Below are positions 31,246-39,704 of a stretch of 64,000 nt of DNA, in pieces. Numbering within the stretch: position 1 is the first letter of the stretch; each line of letters opens with the position of its first letter. This DNA is from Candidatus Peregrinibacteria bacterium. Its GTDB lineage: Bacteria > Patescibacteriota > Gracilibacteria > UBA1369 > PNNO01. A program made the translations under genes and the position numbers. The notes beneath the pieces were generated by a model, which was not told the DNA's origin, did not search any database, and was given only the letters and a program-made list of their open reading frames with translations. The DNA is taken from NCBI GenBank assembly GCA_016928915.1, contig JAFGJT010000009.1, positions 124,347 through 188,346 of the forward strand, written 5' to 3'.

Positions 31246-32895
31246 TTATAATTCCATGATAATCTTTTCGCTTTTTTCTTCAATCCCAATATTTTTATTA
31301 AAATTCATAATTAAATCCGCGTTTTTTTTATAGAGTGCTTTCCTTTCTTTCCAGAGTTGTCTTAATTCTTCTTTTAGAGTCTTTTGATTTGTAATAAATG
31401 GTCGTTTAATTTTGTCATTTTTAATGTTTTGTTCGAGTTCTATTAAATTTCGATTAATAAAAATGATTTTTCCGAATTTTTTTAGTAATTTCTTATTATT
31501 ATTGTCTAAAATTGTTCCACCGCCCGTTGCAATTACCACATCTTTTTTGTTGATTAATTTTTTAACCGCTTGTTTCTCTTTTTCTCTAAAATAAGCCCAT
31601 CCATGTTGTTTAACAATTTCTGTTATTGCCATTTTTTCATGTTTTTCAATTTCTTTATCAAGGTCGATAAATTTATATCCCAATTTATTGGCAATTATTT
31701 TTCCGATTGTGCTTTTTCCGCTTCCGCGCATACCCGTTAAGATAATATTTGGAATTTTTTTTATTGAAAATTTTGCTCCGGTACTTTTTAAATCATTAAA
31801 AAATATTGGATAGCTTTTTGACACACAATCAGGATTTAGTATTTGCAGTCCGCTGAGTTTTGTACCAAGCAAAGCAAAGCTCATTACCATTCTGTGGTCA
31901 TTATGACTATCAATTAATACAGTATTTTTAATTTTTTTCGGATTTCCTTCAATTTCAAAACCGTCTTTTAGTTCTTTGCATTTAATATTTATTTTTTTTA
32001 GCTCCATTACTGTCGATTTTATGCGGTCGCACTCTTTATATCGCAGATTTTCGATATTTATTATCTTGGTTTTTCCTTTATTTAATGCGGCTAAAATTGC
32101 TACAGCTATTGCGGAATCTGGTGAGTTGTTCAAATCATTTTCAGCTCCGAACTTTATTTCTTTTATATTAAGTTCCGGTTTAATAGTTGTGATTTTTTTC
32201 ATATGTAATTTAGATAATACAGAAAAATATACCGCCTGCGTAGCATCACCGTTAATATTGTAGGATGATGCATGATAATTTTGACCTTTTTTGATAATAA
32301 ATTCTTTGTAGTTGATATTTTCCACTTTCACTCCAAAATCTTTCATTATTTTAATAGTCATATCGATATATGGTCTGGAAACAAGTTTTTCTGATACCAA
32401 AATTTTGATGTTTTTATCGAGGAGGGGAGCAATTATCAATATCGCAGATAAAAACTGGCTGCTTTGCCATCCTGATATTTTGAATAATCCATTTTTGTAT
32501 GATTTTAAACTTTTTTCTAAATCTTTTATTGGTCGCACCATCAATCTTTTACCTCCTTCTATCTGAATTTTGAATTTTGTTAGGAATGATAAAGCGGTTA
32601 AAAACCTTAAGCCCAAGCCGGAATAGCCTATATATAGTTTTTTATTCGGTTTTTTGAATTTTCCTTTCGCACCAATCACTTCCAGATGATTTTTTTTCTT
32701 AATTATTTTTATACCGAGATTTTTTAATGCATCAATTATATAATTAACATCATCGCAATATACAATGTTGTAAAGTTTTGTTATTCCATCTGCTAAACTC
32801 GCAATGAATAAAGCTCTTATGCTTAAGCTTTTTGAGCCCGGCAGGGTGATTTTTACATTTTTTATACGTGATGATTTGAAAATTACTTTCCGCAT
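31246..32895 (-). CDS. aroA: EPSP synthase-shikimate kinase fusion
   Basis: Two shikimate enzymes in one 549-residue chain. Residues 1 to about 375 are EPSP synthase: LPGSKSLSIRALFIASL, VRPIKDLEKSL, GWQSSQFLSAIL, YKECDRIKSTV and DSHNDHRMVMSFALLG are in the right order, and the C-terminal KSYPIFFNDL is present. About 380-549 are a shikimate kinase: TGMRGSGKSTIGKII (P-loop), DLDKEIEKHEK, GWAYFREKE, ATGGGTIL. The kinase product is the EPSPS substrate, so the fusion may channel it. The EPSPS half is about 50 residues short of the usual 427, mainly between RPIKDL and SSQF, and its PEP-site loop reads GYSGLGLRF rather than GNAGTAMRP. The start overlaps aroB by 13 nt. Confidence 0.92.
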   Translation of the reverse strand: MRKVIFKSSRIKNVKITLPGSKSLSIRALFIASLADGITKLYNIVYCDDVNYIIDALKNLGIKIIKKKNHLEVIGAKGKFKKPNKKLYIGYSGLGLRFLTALSFLTKFKIQIEGGKRLMVRPIKDLEKSLKSYKNGLFKISGWQSSQFLSAILIIAPLLDKNIKILVSEKLVSRPYIDMTIKIMKDFGVKVENINYKEFIIKKGQNYHASSYNINGDATQAVYFSVLSKLHMKKITTIKPELNIKEIKFGAENDLNNSPDSAIAVAILAALNKGKTKIINIENLRYKECDRIKSTVMELKKINIKCKELKDGFEIEGNPKKIKNTVLIDSHNDHRMVMSFALLGTKLSGLQILNPDCVSKSYPIFFNDLKSTGAKFSIKKIPNIILTGMRGSGKSTIGKIIANKLGYKFIDLDKEIEKHEKMAITEIVKQHGWAYFREKEKQAVKKLINKKDVVIATGGGTILDNNNKKLLKKFGKIIFINRNLIELEQNIKNDKIKRPFITNQKTLKEELRQLWKERKALYKKNADLIMNFNKNIGIEEKSEKIIMEL

Positions 32896-33947
32896 GCATT
32901 TAAAATGTCATTTTTTGTAATTCCCGTTGTTAAAATAACTTTTCCTGTTCTTTTTGGTAAAACAAAAACATTTTTTTCTTTACGTATTTTTTTATCAAAC
33001 TGCAGTAAATCCAGTATGTCTTGAGTCTTAATATGTTTTGGTAAGACAACCGGTAGTTTAAATGTTTTTATAACCATAAAAATCTTTTCTGCTTGTTTTT
33101 TTGACAATAATTTTTTATTTTCAGCTATTTTATTGATTAAAACCATGCCGATAGAAACGGCTTCTCCATGGGGAATTTTATATTTGGACAATTTTTCGAT
33201 GATATGACCGAAGGTGTGTCCGTAATTTAAAATTTTTCTGATATTTTTTTCTTTTTGGTCTTTTCTGGATATAGAATTTTTAATTTTTATACATGTTTTA
33301 ATAATTTTTAATAGAGTTTTTTCGGATTTTCTAGTAAGGTTTTTGTCTTTAATCTTATTATATTTTGCATAATTTGTTAGCATTTTAAAAATTCCTGCTT
33401 TTCTTATAACTCCGTATTTAATTATTTCCGCAATTCCATTGCTAATTTCTTTTTCTGGCAGTGTTTTTAAGAAATCCACATCAATATATATATTTTTTGG
33501 CTGATAAAATGTTCCGATCAGGTTTTTTCCATAAAAATTGTCCACACCGGTCTTTCCGCCAATTGACGAATCAACCATAGCAAGCAAAGTTGTTGGGATC
33601 TGAATACATCGCATGCCTCTCATATAAATTGAGGCAATAAAGCCCGCCAAATCACCGACAACTCCACCACCTAAAGCCACTATGCAGTCGTCCCTGTGAA
33701 ATTTTTTTTTAAAAAGCTGTTCGATTATTTGTTCAGCTGTTTTTAGTGTCTTATTTTTTTCACCGTTTGAAAAAGAAAAAATTTCAGCATTAATTCCGGA
33801 CGTTATTAATTGTTTTTTTAGTTTATTACCGTATAATTTTTTAACATTTGAGTCTGTGATTATTGCGTATTTACAGCTAAAATTCAATTTTTTTAAAGTG
33901 TCGGTGAAATTTTTACCTAAAACTTTTGTGAATTTAATATTTTTCAT
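32883..33947 (-). CDS. aroB: 3-dehydroquinate synthase
   Basis: Cyclises DAHP to 3-dehydroquinate with NAD and a metal. The NAD-binding GGGVVGDLAGFIASIYMRG, the phosphate/metal region GGKTGVDNFYGKNLIGTFYQP, NGIAEIIKYG, NYGHTFGHIIEKLS and HGEAVSIGMVLI are all present. It has 354 residues, a normal length. Downstream it overlaps aroA-aroK by 13 nt; upstream it follows the DAHP synthase gene by 18 bp. Confidence 0.96.
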   Translation of the reverse strand: MKNIKFTKVLGKNFTDTLKKLNFSCKYAIITDSNVKKLYGNKLKKQLITSGINAEIFSFSNGEKNKTLKTAEQIIEQLFKKKFHRDDCIVALGGGVVGDLAGFIASIYMRGMRCIQIPTTLLAMVDSSIGGKTGVDNFYGKNLIGTFYQPKNIYIDVDFLKTLPEKEISNGIAEIIKYGVIRKAGIFKMLTNYAKYNKIKDKNLTRKSEKTLLKIIKTCIKIKNSISRKDQKEKNIRKILNYGHTFGHIIEKLSKYKIPHGEAVSIGMVLINKIAENKKLLSKKQAEKIFMVIKTFKLPVVLPKHIKTQDILDLLQFDKKIRKEKNVFVLPKRTGKVILTTGITKNDILNACGK

Positions 33948-33965
33948 GAAAATTTCATGATAAAT

Positions 33966-34760
33966 CTATATTTTTTTCCCTACAGCTTTTGCAATTAGTT
34001 TTAATTCTTTCATCAATTTTAAAAATTCAACAGGAATAAGGGCCTGAAATCCGTCACATAAAGCTTTTTTAGGTTCGGGATGAACTTCAATTAATAGCCC
34101 GTCCGCACCCGCGGCAATTGCCGCTTTTGCCATTGGGGGTACAAGGGAGGGTTTGCCGGTTGCATGACTCGGATCGACTATAACGGGATAATCGCACATT
34201 TCTTTAAGCAGCGGCACGCTTGCCAGAGCCAATGTCGCACGCGTATCGTTTTCAAACGTTCTAATTCCGCGCTCGCAAAGGATTATATTTTGATTTCCAT
34301 TTCTGGCTATGTATTCGGCCGCATAAAGAAGCTCGCTTATCTGAGCGGATTTTCCTCTCTTTAACAATACTGGTTTTTTTGCCTTTCCCAAAGCTTCAAG
34401 AAGGAGAGTGTTTTGCATGTTTCTTTCTCCAACCTGCAAAACATCAGCATATTTTGAAACCAAATCAATATCTTTTGCATCGATTACTTCACTAATAACA
34501 GCCATTTTTTCTTCATTTGCTACCTTACGTAGAATTTTAAGCCCTTTTTCTCCCAATCCTTTAAATGTTCCCGGCATTGTACGTAATTTAAACGCTCCTC
34601 CCCGCAAAATTTTAGCACCTGCAATCCTGCAGGCATGTGCTGATTTTTTTGTGTACTCGTAAGTTTCCACTGTGCATGGACCAGCCATAATCTGGATTTC
34701 TTTACCGCCGATTACTATATTGTTTCCGATTTTTATCAAACGTGTTTTATGCTTTTTCAT
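33966..34760 (-). CDS. aroF: DAHP synthase, type I-beta
   Basis: First enzyme of the shikimate pathway (PEP plus erythrose-4-phosphate). The 264-residue protein is the core-only I-beta form: IMAGPCTVETYEY, AKILRGGAF, LQVGERNMQN, PVLLKRG, CERGIRTFEND, PVIVDPSHATGKPSLV and IEVHPEPKKALCDG. The family's KPRTSP motif reads KLRTMP here, an unusual change next to the PEP site. There is no ACT or chorismate-mutase domain, so allosteric control by aromatic amino acids is not expected. It leads the operon aroF-aroB-aroA/K; aroD and aroE are not in the window. Confidence 0.93.
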   Translation of the reverse strand: MKKHKTRLIKIGNNIVIGGKEIQIMAGPCTVETYEYTKKSAHACRIAGAKILRGGAFKLRTMPGTFKGLGEKGLKILRKVANEEKMAVISEVIDAKDIDLVSKYADVLQVGERNMQNTLLLEALGKAKKPVLLKRGKSAQISELLYAAEYIARNGNQNIILCERGIRTFENDTRATLALASVPLLKEMCDYPVIVDPSHATGKPSLVPPMAKAAIAAGADGLLIEVHPEPKKALCDGFQALIPVEFLKLMKELKLIAKAVGKKI

Positions 34761-34866
34761 AGCGCAAATAATGTACCAGCGCCAAGTTTGTTTGTAAATG
34801 CAATGTATTTTCAGTTAAACTATGTAATGTATTTAGTTAAAAATTTGACGTACTGATTGAAAACTG

Positions 34867-35640
34867 ATGAGAGAAAAATTATTTACAAAAAAAAATTTAA
34901 GAATTTTAAAAGAAATCGCGGTTTCGGATTTTAAAGTGCGTTATCAAAATTCAATTCTCGGCTATGTGTGGACGCTTTTCAAACCCCTGCTTCTCTTTGC
35001 GGTTTTGTATGTTGTCTTTTCGGTGTTCATGCGGTTTCCTGTTGAAAATTATCAGCTTTATCTTCTTCTGGGCGTTATTATCTGGAATTTTTTTGCCGAA
35101 GCGACAGTTATTGCATTGCGTTCTTTTGAAACAAAACAGTCGCTTATAACAAAAATATATTTTCCGCGCATAATCATTGTACTTTCCTCAACACTTACTT
35201 CGTTTATGACTTTTGTTTTAAATATGCTGGTTTTCTTTGTTTTTTTAACGTTAAGCAACATCGGCTTTCATCTGTCATTTTTCTTTTTTATTGTTTATGT
35301 TGTTGAGCTTTATTTTATTATTCTTTCCGTTTCGCTCATTGTTGCGGCTTTGTATGTTAAATTTCGCGATCTTTCGCACATTTGGGAGGTTCTTTTGCAG
35401 GTTGGCTTTTGGCTTACACCAATAATATATCCGCTGTCTATGATCCCGGCTGATTATCACCGGTTTATATATTTAAATCCTCTTGCAAGGATAATAGAGT
35501 ATTCAAGGGTTGTTTTTATAGACGGATATATTCCCGCAATTAATTTAAATGTTGTTTTGCTGCTAGTTACAGTGTTGTTTTTTGCTTTAAGCCTTTTAAT
35601 TTTTAGAAAGTTTGAGCCGCAGATTGCGGAAAATATATAA
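34867..35640 (+). CDS. Polysaccharide ABC exporter, permease
   Basis: ABC-2 type permease of the Wzm/TagG group, 257 residues, six membrane helices. The N-terminal cytosolic part EIAVSDFKVRYQNSILGYVWTLFKP is the interfacial-helix pattern typical of this group, and FWLTPIIYPLSMIPADYH sits before the last helices. It exports a lipid-linked glycan with the ATPase encoded 146 bp downstream. Upstream is a 106-bp gap with an imperfect direct repeat (AATGTATTT-AGTTAAA, twice, about 26 bp apart), possibly an operator. Confidence 0.9.
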   Translation: MREKLFTKKNLRILKEIAVSDFKVRYQNSILGYVWTLFKPLLLFAVLYVVFSVFMRFPVENYQLYLLLGVIIWNFFAEATVIALRSFETKQSLITKIYFPRIIIVLSSTLTSFMTFVLNMLVFFVFLTLSNIGFHLSFFFFIVYVVELYFIILSVSLIVAALYVKFRDLSHIWEVLLQVGFWLTPIIYPLSMIPADYHRFIYLNPLARIIEYSRVVFIDGYIPAINLNVVLLLVTVLFFALSLLIFRKFEPQIAENI

Positions 35641-35661
35641 ATTCATGCAAATTTATTAACC

Positions 35662-35744
35662 TAAAAAAGCAAGAAGAAAGCAAACAAACAAATCAACAAG
35701 CATATAAACAAATCAACCAGCCCACCCCCCAACCAACAAGCAAG
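35662..35744 (+). promoter_or_regulatory. C/A-rich, G-poor leader with short direct repeats
   Basis: About 80 bases of mostly A and C with few G between the permease and ATPase genes. It contains a 16-nt direct repeat (AAACAAATCAACAAGC / AAACAAATCAACCAGC at 35686 and 35706, period 20) and then CCCACCCCCCAACC. Such a stretch is unstructured and resembles a Rho-loading (rut) site. A TATAAT follows at 35745. Function inferred only. Confidence 0.4.
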
Positions 35745-35786
35745 TATAATTTAATTATATTAATCAAACTAATTGAAGAATAAATA

Positions 35787-36521
35787 ATGGACCAGATCAT
35801 AGAAATTAACGATCTTAGCAAAATATTCCGTATTCCACATGAAAGAAGGAATACTTTAAAGGAAAATTTTCTTAATTTTCATAGAAAAGTTAAGTTTGAA
35901 GATTTTTATGCGTTAAAAAATATTAATTTAACTGTTGAAAAAGGTGATTTTATCGGGATTATCGGCAGAAACGGTTCCGGCAAGAGCACCTTACTTAAAA
36001 TTATTGCGAATATTTACTCTCCAACAATCGGCAAAGTAATTGTTAACGGCTCGATTTCGCCTTTTCTTGAACTCGGGGTGGGTTTTAACGGAGATTTAAG
36101 CGCGCGCGAAAACGTTTATCTGAACGGAATAATACTGGGGCTTTCACGAAAAGAAGTTGATAGAAAATATAAAAAAATTGTGGATTATGCCGAACTTGCG
36201 GATTTTATGGATATGAAACTCAAGAATTTTTCTTCGGGCATGCAGGTAAGGCTGGCTTTCTCAGTTGCAATTCAGGCTGATGCTGATATTTATTTATGCG
36301 ACGAAGTTCTTGCGGTAGGGGACGCATCTTTTCAAAAAAAATGCTATGAAACTTTTAGAGAATTTATGAAAACCGGAAAAACAATAATATATGTTACTCA
36401 TGATCTGCCCAGCGTTAAGGAATTCTGCAATAAAACAGCTCTTCTTGATCATGGTGCGATTTTGTCATTCGGTCCGACCGAAGAGGTCGTTAAGAAGTAT
36501 TTGGAGAGCCTGGATGGTTAG
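35787..36521 (+). CDS. Polysaccharide ABC exporter, ATPase
   Basis: Wzt/TagH-type ATPase, 244 residues. Walker A is GRNGSGKSTLLKI, the signature is NFSSGMQVRLAFSVA, Walker B and following are DIYLCDEVLAVGDASFQ, and the H-loop is VTHDL. The protein ends soon after the nucleotide-binding domain, so there is no C-terminal carbohydrate-binding domain as in Wzt of E. coli O9a; glycan recognition must lie elsewhere. It pairs with the permease. Its 3' end overlaps the opposite-strand HNH gene by 32 nt. Confidence 0.93.
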   Translation: MDQIIEINDLSKIFRIPHERRNTLKENFLNFHRKVKFEDFYALKNINLTVEKGDFIGIIGRNGSGKSTLLKIIANIYSPTIGKVIVNGSISPFLELGVGFNGDLSARENVYLNGIILGLSRKEVDRKYKKIVDYAELADFMDMKLKNFSSGMQVRLAFSVAIQADADIYLCDEVLAVGDASFQKKCYETFREFMKTGKTIIYVTHDLPSVKEFCNKTALLDHGAILSFGPTEEVVKKYLESLDG

Positions 36522-37614
36522 TTTTATTAAGAAAATTTGAAAACAATCTCACACGCTGATCAATCTTCTCTTTTGCATTATTAATTCCATCATAAAGACC
36601 TTTAAGCCATTTTTCGGGTGAATCGTTCTCGTTTTTTATCCAGCCGGTATGAATTATTTCATGATGTTCAGCGCATAAAGGTATGATATTTTCATGGTTT
36701 GGAGACAACGCAAACCTTTTTGTATGATGAAGTACTGTTGAGGGCTTGTTGCAGCCCGGATAACCGCACATTCCCTGATATTTATTTTGAATTTTACGTT
36801 TTATTTCCGCGGGTATATGCCTTGTTGTATTGCTTGCGTAAACAATTTTCTTATCGGATTCGGATTTGCTCATATTAGTAATAGTTGTATTAACCGGATT
36901 TTGAATCATTTGATTTGATTCGGATATTTTTTCCTTACATAATTCGTTTGCAATATCAAATTTATCTTTAATAAGTTTTTGCATTACTTCACACCAGGTT
37001 GCATATCTTTTTATGGCTTTTTCCATTTCCTGTTTGTATTTTCTGAGTTTAAAATCGGTTTTTTTATCAACGTCAAAACTATAATGAATCCTTTCGTCAA
37101 CACTTGACATATCAGAAAAATTTTCAAATCCTCTGTTGTTTCCGAATAATGAATTTTGGGCTTCAGTTAGGCTTTTTTGACTATCCGGATTTTGTAAAAT
37201 TTCAGGTCTGGGCCGGATTTCCCGAGCCCAAACCTGAAGGGCGGGTTTTGACATTTCCATAACCTTTTTTGCCAGTATTTCCTGATTTTCTTTTGTCGCA
37301 ATAGTTGCAACAACACGCATTTTATGAACTCCAACTTTTGGCAATATATTTAATAAAGCGGGCTTATCGTTGATATGCTTTTGCAGCTGCATTGCGACTT
37401 CAACCGTATATTCTCCGACTCCTCCAAGTCTTCCGGCAAAATCAACAATTGATGCAAAACCATATTTACGATAAAGATTTCTCTTTGCCACCTCCGGCAG
37501 AAGCGCGACAAAACGTTTTTTCCAGTCGCGGGCCTTTGCTCCGACATCCTGACAATATTGATATAGTTCCTTATCAGTCATTGTAACAATTTTTGATAAT
37601 TTATAAACCAGCAT
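36490..37614 (-). CDS. HNH endonuclease
   Basis: A 374-residue protein with a C-terminal HNH nuclease (about 280-340): GMCGYPGCNKPSTVLHHTKRFALSPNHENIIPLCAEHHEIIHTG, which has two Cys of a zinc knuckle and the His-Asn-His core. The first about 130 residues are helical and resemble the DUF222/13E12-type N-terminus seen in many HNH proteins. A start at 37581 (MTDKELYQY) is also possible. It is inserted against the orientation of the glycan operon, with a convergent 32-nt overlap with the ATPase gene. A mobile origin is possible, but I see no inverted repeats or partner gene. Confidence 0.75.
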   Translation of the reverse strand: MLVYKLSKIVTMTDKELYQYCQDVGAKARDWKKRFVALLPEVAKRNLYRKYGFASIVDFAGRLGGVGEYTVEVAMQLQKHINDKPALLNILPKVGVHKMRVVATIATKENQEILAKKVMEMSKPALQVWAREIRPRPEILQNPDSQKSLTEAQNSLFGNNRGFENFSDMSSVDERIHYSFDVDKKTDFKLRKYKQEMEKAIKRYATWCEVMQKLIKDKFDIANELCKEKISESNQMIQNPVNTTITNMSKSESDKKIVYASNTTRHIPAEIKRKIQNKYQGMCGYPGCNKPSTVLHHTKRFALSPNHENIIPLCAEHHEIIHTGWIKNENDSPEKWLKGLYDGINNAKEKIDQRVRLFSNFLNKTNHPGSPNTS

Positions 37615-38026
37615 AAATTAAAAAATTAAGGATAAAATGTTGTGGAAATTTATGTAGGTTTTGAAATTAATTTTTAAAGAATTTTCGAAATTAATCGTAT
37701 AATCATTTATTGAAAATAATTATTGTTGAAGATAATATTTAATGTAAAATCGGCTAAATATTTATAAAGTCAAATTGATTTCCACGCTATTATTTTTTCA
37801 TAAGAAAGAAAAAATTTCAATGTTAACTTTTCGTTTCACATAGCGTAAATTTAAAAATTGTAGTGAATATATACTCACCTTAAGTATCTTTGTATAATTT
37901 TTTTATTCTTGAATAAATAAAATGTTCAAAAAGACCAGGCGCAAAAAAAAATTATTTCTTTAAAAAAATATAACTGACTACGGATTTAAAATACATGACA
38001 ATTATAAAAAATAACAATATACTTTT
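37615..38026. other. 412-bp AT-rich gap without genes
   Basis: The longest gene-free stretch in the window, about 20-25 percent GC. It holds the upstream region of the HNH gene (minus) and the 3' flank of the glycosyltransferase gene. I see a short direct repeat (GAAATTAAT twice near 37660-37705) and runs of A and T, but no convincing ORF, tRNA, terminator hairpin or repeat array. Confidence 0.6.
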
Positions 38027-39256
38027 CTATAAAGATTTATATATTTTCAGCGTCTCTTTCGCGCATTTATTCCAAGTGAAATTTCGGGCCCGTTCAATTC
38101 CCAACTTTGAATACTTATCCCTCTCCGATGGTGATTTGACAAACTCTAAAATCCGACCCGCAATATCAGAATGATTCATTGGGTTAACATATTTTACCGC
38201 ATCTCCGCCGACTTCCGGCAAAGACGACATTGATGAAGTTACAACCGGCACACCGCACGCCATGGCTTCAAGAACCGGCAAACCGAATCCCTCATAAAAT
38301 GATGGATAAACAAACACTTCTGTTCCGTTTAACAGGTAAGGAACCTCTTCGTCGCTTACAAATCCCGTCCGTACAACGTCGTCGCCCAAACCGAGTTCAC
38401 CGATTTTGCGGTATATTTCCTCATAAAACCACCCGTCTTTTCCGATTAAAACAAGCTTATGAGGGATTTTTTCCTTATTTTTAAGCTCATAAAACGCCTG
38501 AAGCAAATTCACAAGGTTTTTTCGCGGTTCGATAGTTCCCAGATAACAAATATACGGCTCTTCTATGCCGTATTTCTTCAGAACACCTTGAAGAGCAATC
38601 CTTTCGTTTTTAGCTGAATCAGATTGAAAATCGGCAACTGCTTTAAGTCCGGAATCGTTCCCTAAAGTAATATCTGTTTTAACTCTCGAATTGTTTTTCT
38701 TTCCGATCGGCCTGAACCTTTCATGCACCCCGAACGGCGTCACAAAAATCCGCTCTGCCGGAATGCCGATTCGTTCAATAATATCCCGTTTTGTGTTCTG
38801 GGAATTCGTTAAAACCGCATTCGCATACTTTTTAATGCCTTTAAACCTGTAATGATAAAGAATTTTGTTTTTAAGAAGATGATACTGCGGGTAAAGAATC
38901 GTTGTAATGTCGTGAATAAACGCCACCGTTTTAGCACGCGTGGGCTGTTGGCATATCTCGGAAATCTGATAAAGATCGCATTTTTCGGTGATGTTCTCAA
39001 GACGAGGCCATCTTGCCATCAACCACCATGCCGTGATTAACCGTTGCGGGATTTTATATGCATGCATGCGCATATTTCCAAAAGGAATCTTAAAGTCTAA
39101 ACCACAGTACTTTGCATTATCCCGCAGATTAAAGGCATAAAGGTTGTACTGATTCTCGCGGTCAATCTTAAAAAGAGAATTTAAAAGATTAAATTGGTAC
39201 TGCCCGATACCCGTTTTTGGCATGCTTAGAGCCGTAATGTCGAATCCGATTTTCAT
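38027..39256 (-). CDS. Glycosyltransferase family 4
   Basis: GT-B fold glycosyltransferase of 409 residues, cytosolic or membrane-associated. The N-terminal half starts MKIGFDITALSMPKTGIGQYQFNLL, with VAFIHDIT and the acceptor side. The C-terminal nucleotide-sugar half has YICYLGTIEPRKNLVNLLQAF and the E-x7-E motif in FYEGFGLPVLEAMACGVPVV. It probably builds the glycan exported by the ABC pair upstream. Substrate unknown. Confidence 0.9.
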   Translation of the reverse strand: MKIGFDITALSMPKTGIGQYQFNLLNSLFKIDRENQYNLYAFNLRDNAKYCGLDFKIPFGNMRMHAYKIPQRLITAWWLMARWPRLENITEKCDLYQISEICQQPTRAKTVAFIHDITTILYPQYHLLKNKILYHYRFKGIKKYANAVLTNSQNTKRDIIERIGIPAERIFVTPFGVHERFRPIGKKNNSRVKTDITLGNDSGLKAVADFQSDSAKNERIALQGVLKKYGIEEPYICYLGTIEPRKNLVNLLQAFYELKNKEKIPHKLVLIGKDGWFYEEIYRKIGELGLGDDVVRTGFVSDEEVPYLLNGTEVFVYPSFYEGFGLPVLEAMACGVPVVTSSMSSLPEVGGDAVKYVNPMNHSDIAGRILEFVKSPSERDKYSKLGIERARNFTWNKCAKETLKIYKSL

Positions 39257-39347
39257 GCGTTTAAATAAATTATTGTATTCTTGTTGTGTTTATCGGACGA
39301 GTTTAATAGAATTAACTCGATCAATATTCGGATCAATAAACATTCTC

Positions 39348-39704
39348 ATGGCCAAACCAAGTTTAACAAAAACTTTATCAAATCTCGACAAGAAACGCAT
39401 TTTAAATTTTCTGGAAAAAGTTACGCGCGATATTGCCGCACTTAAGCGAAAAGAAACAAAAGACAAGAAAAACGTATATATAAATTCATTGAAAGAAGAG
39501 GCGAATTTGTTAAATTATTTCAGGCGCTTTGTTTCACCGCGTAAAGTCGTCGGAAAGGTCATAGACAAGGCAAAAAATAAGTTTTATTACGAAACCGAAT
39601 ATTTTATTGGTGAAATAGTGGCAAGGCAGGAAAGGTTTAACCAGAAGGTTATTAAGTATCTTGAAAAGCTGGAGGCGGAGATTAAGAGTTTAAAGAAGAA
39701 ATAA
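39348..39704 (+). CDS. Small charged helical protein, hypothetical
   Basis: The track begins at 39222, but its first 42 codons overlap the glycosyltransferase start region; the ATG at 39348 (MAKPSLTKTLSNLDKKR) is the plausible start, giving 118 residues. Nearly all helical and Lys/Glu-rich, with coiled-coil character at the end (NQKVIKYLEKLEAEIKSLKKK). No membrane helix, no recognised family. It lies between two minus-strand glycosyltransferase genes and its last 23 nt overlap the end of the next gene. Confidence 0.6.
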   Translation: MAKPSLTKTLSNLDKKRILNFLEKVTRDIAALKRKETKDKKNVYINSLKEEANLLNYFRRFVSPRKVVGKVIDKAKNKFYYETEYFIGEIVARQERFNQKVIKYLEKLEAEIKSLKKK

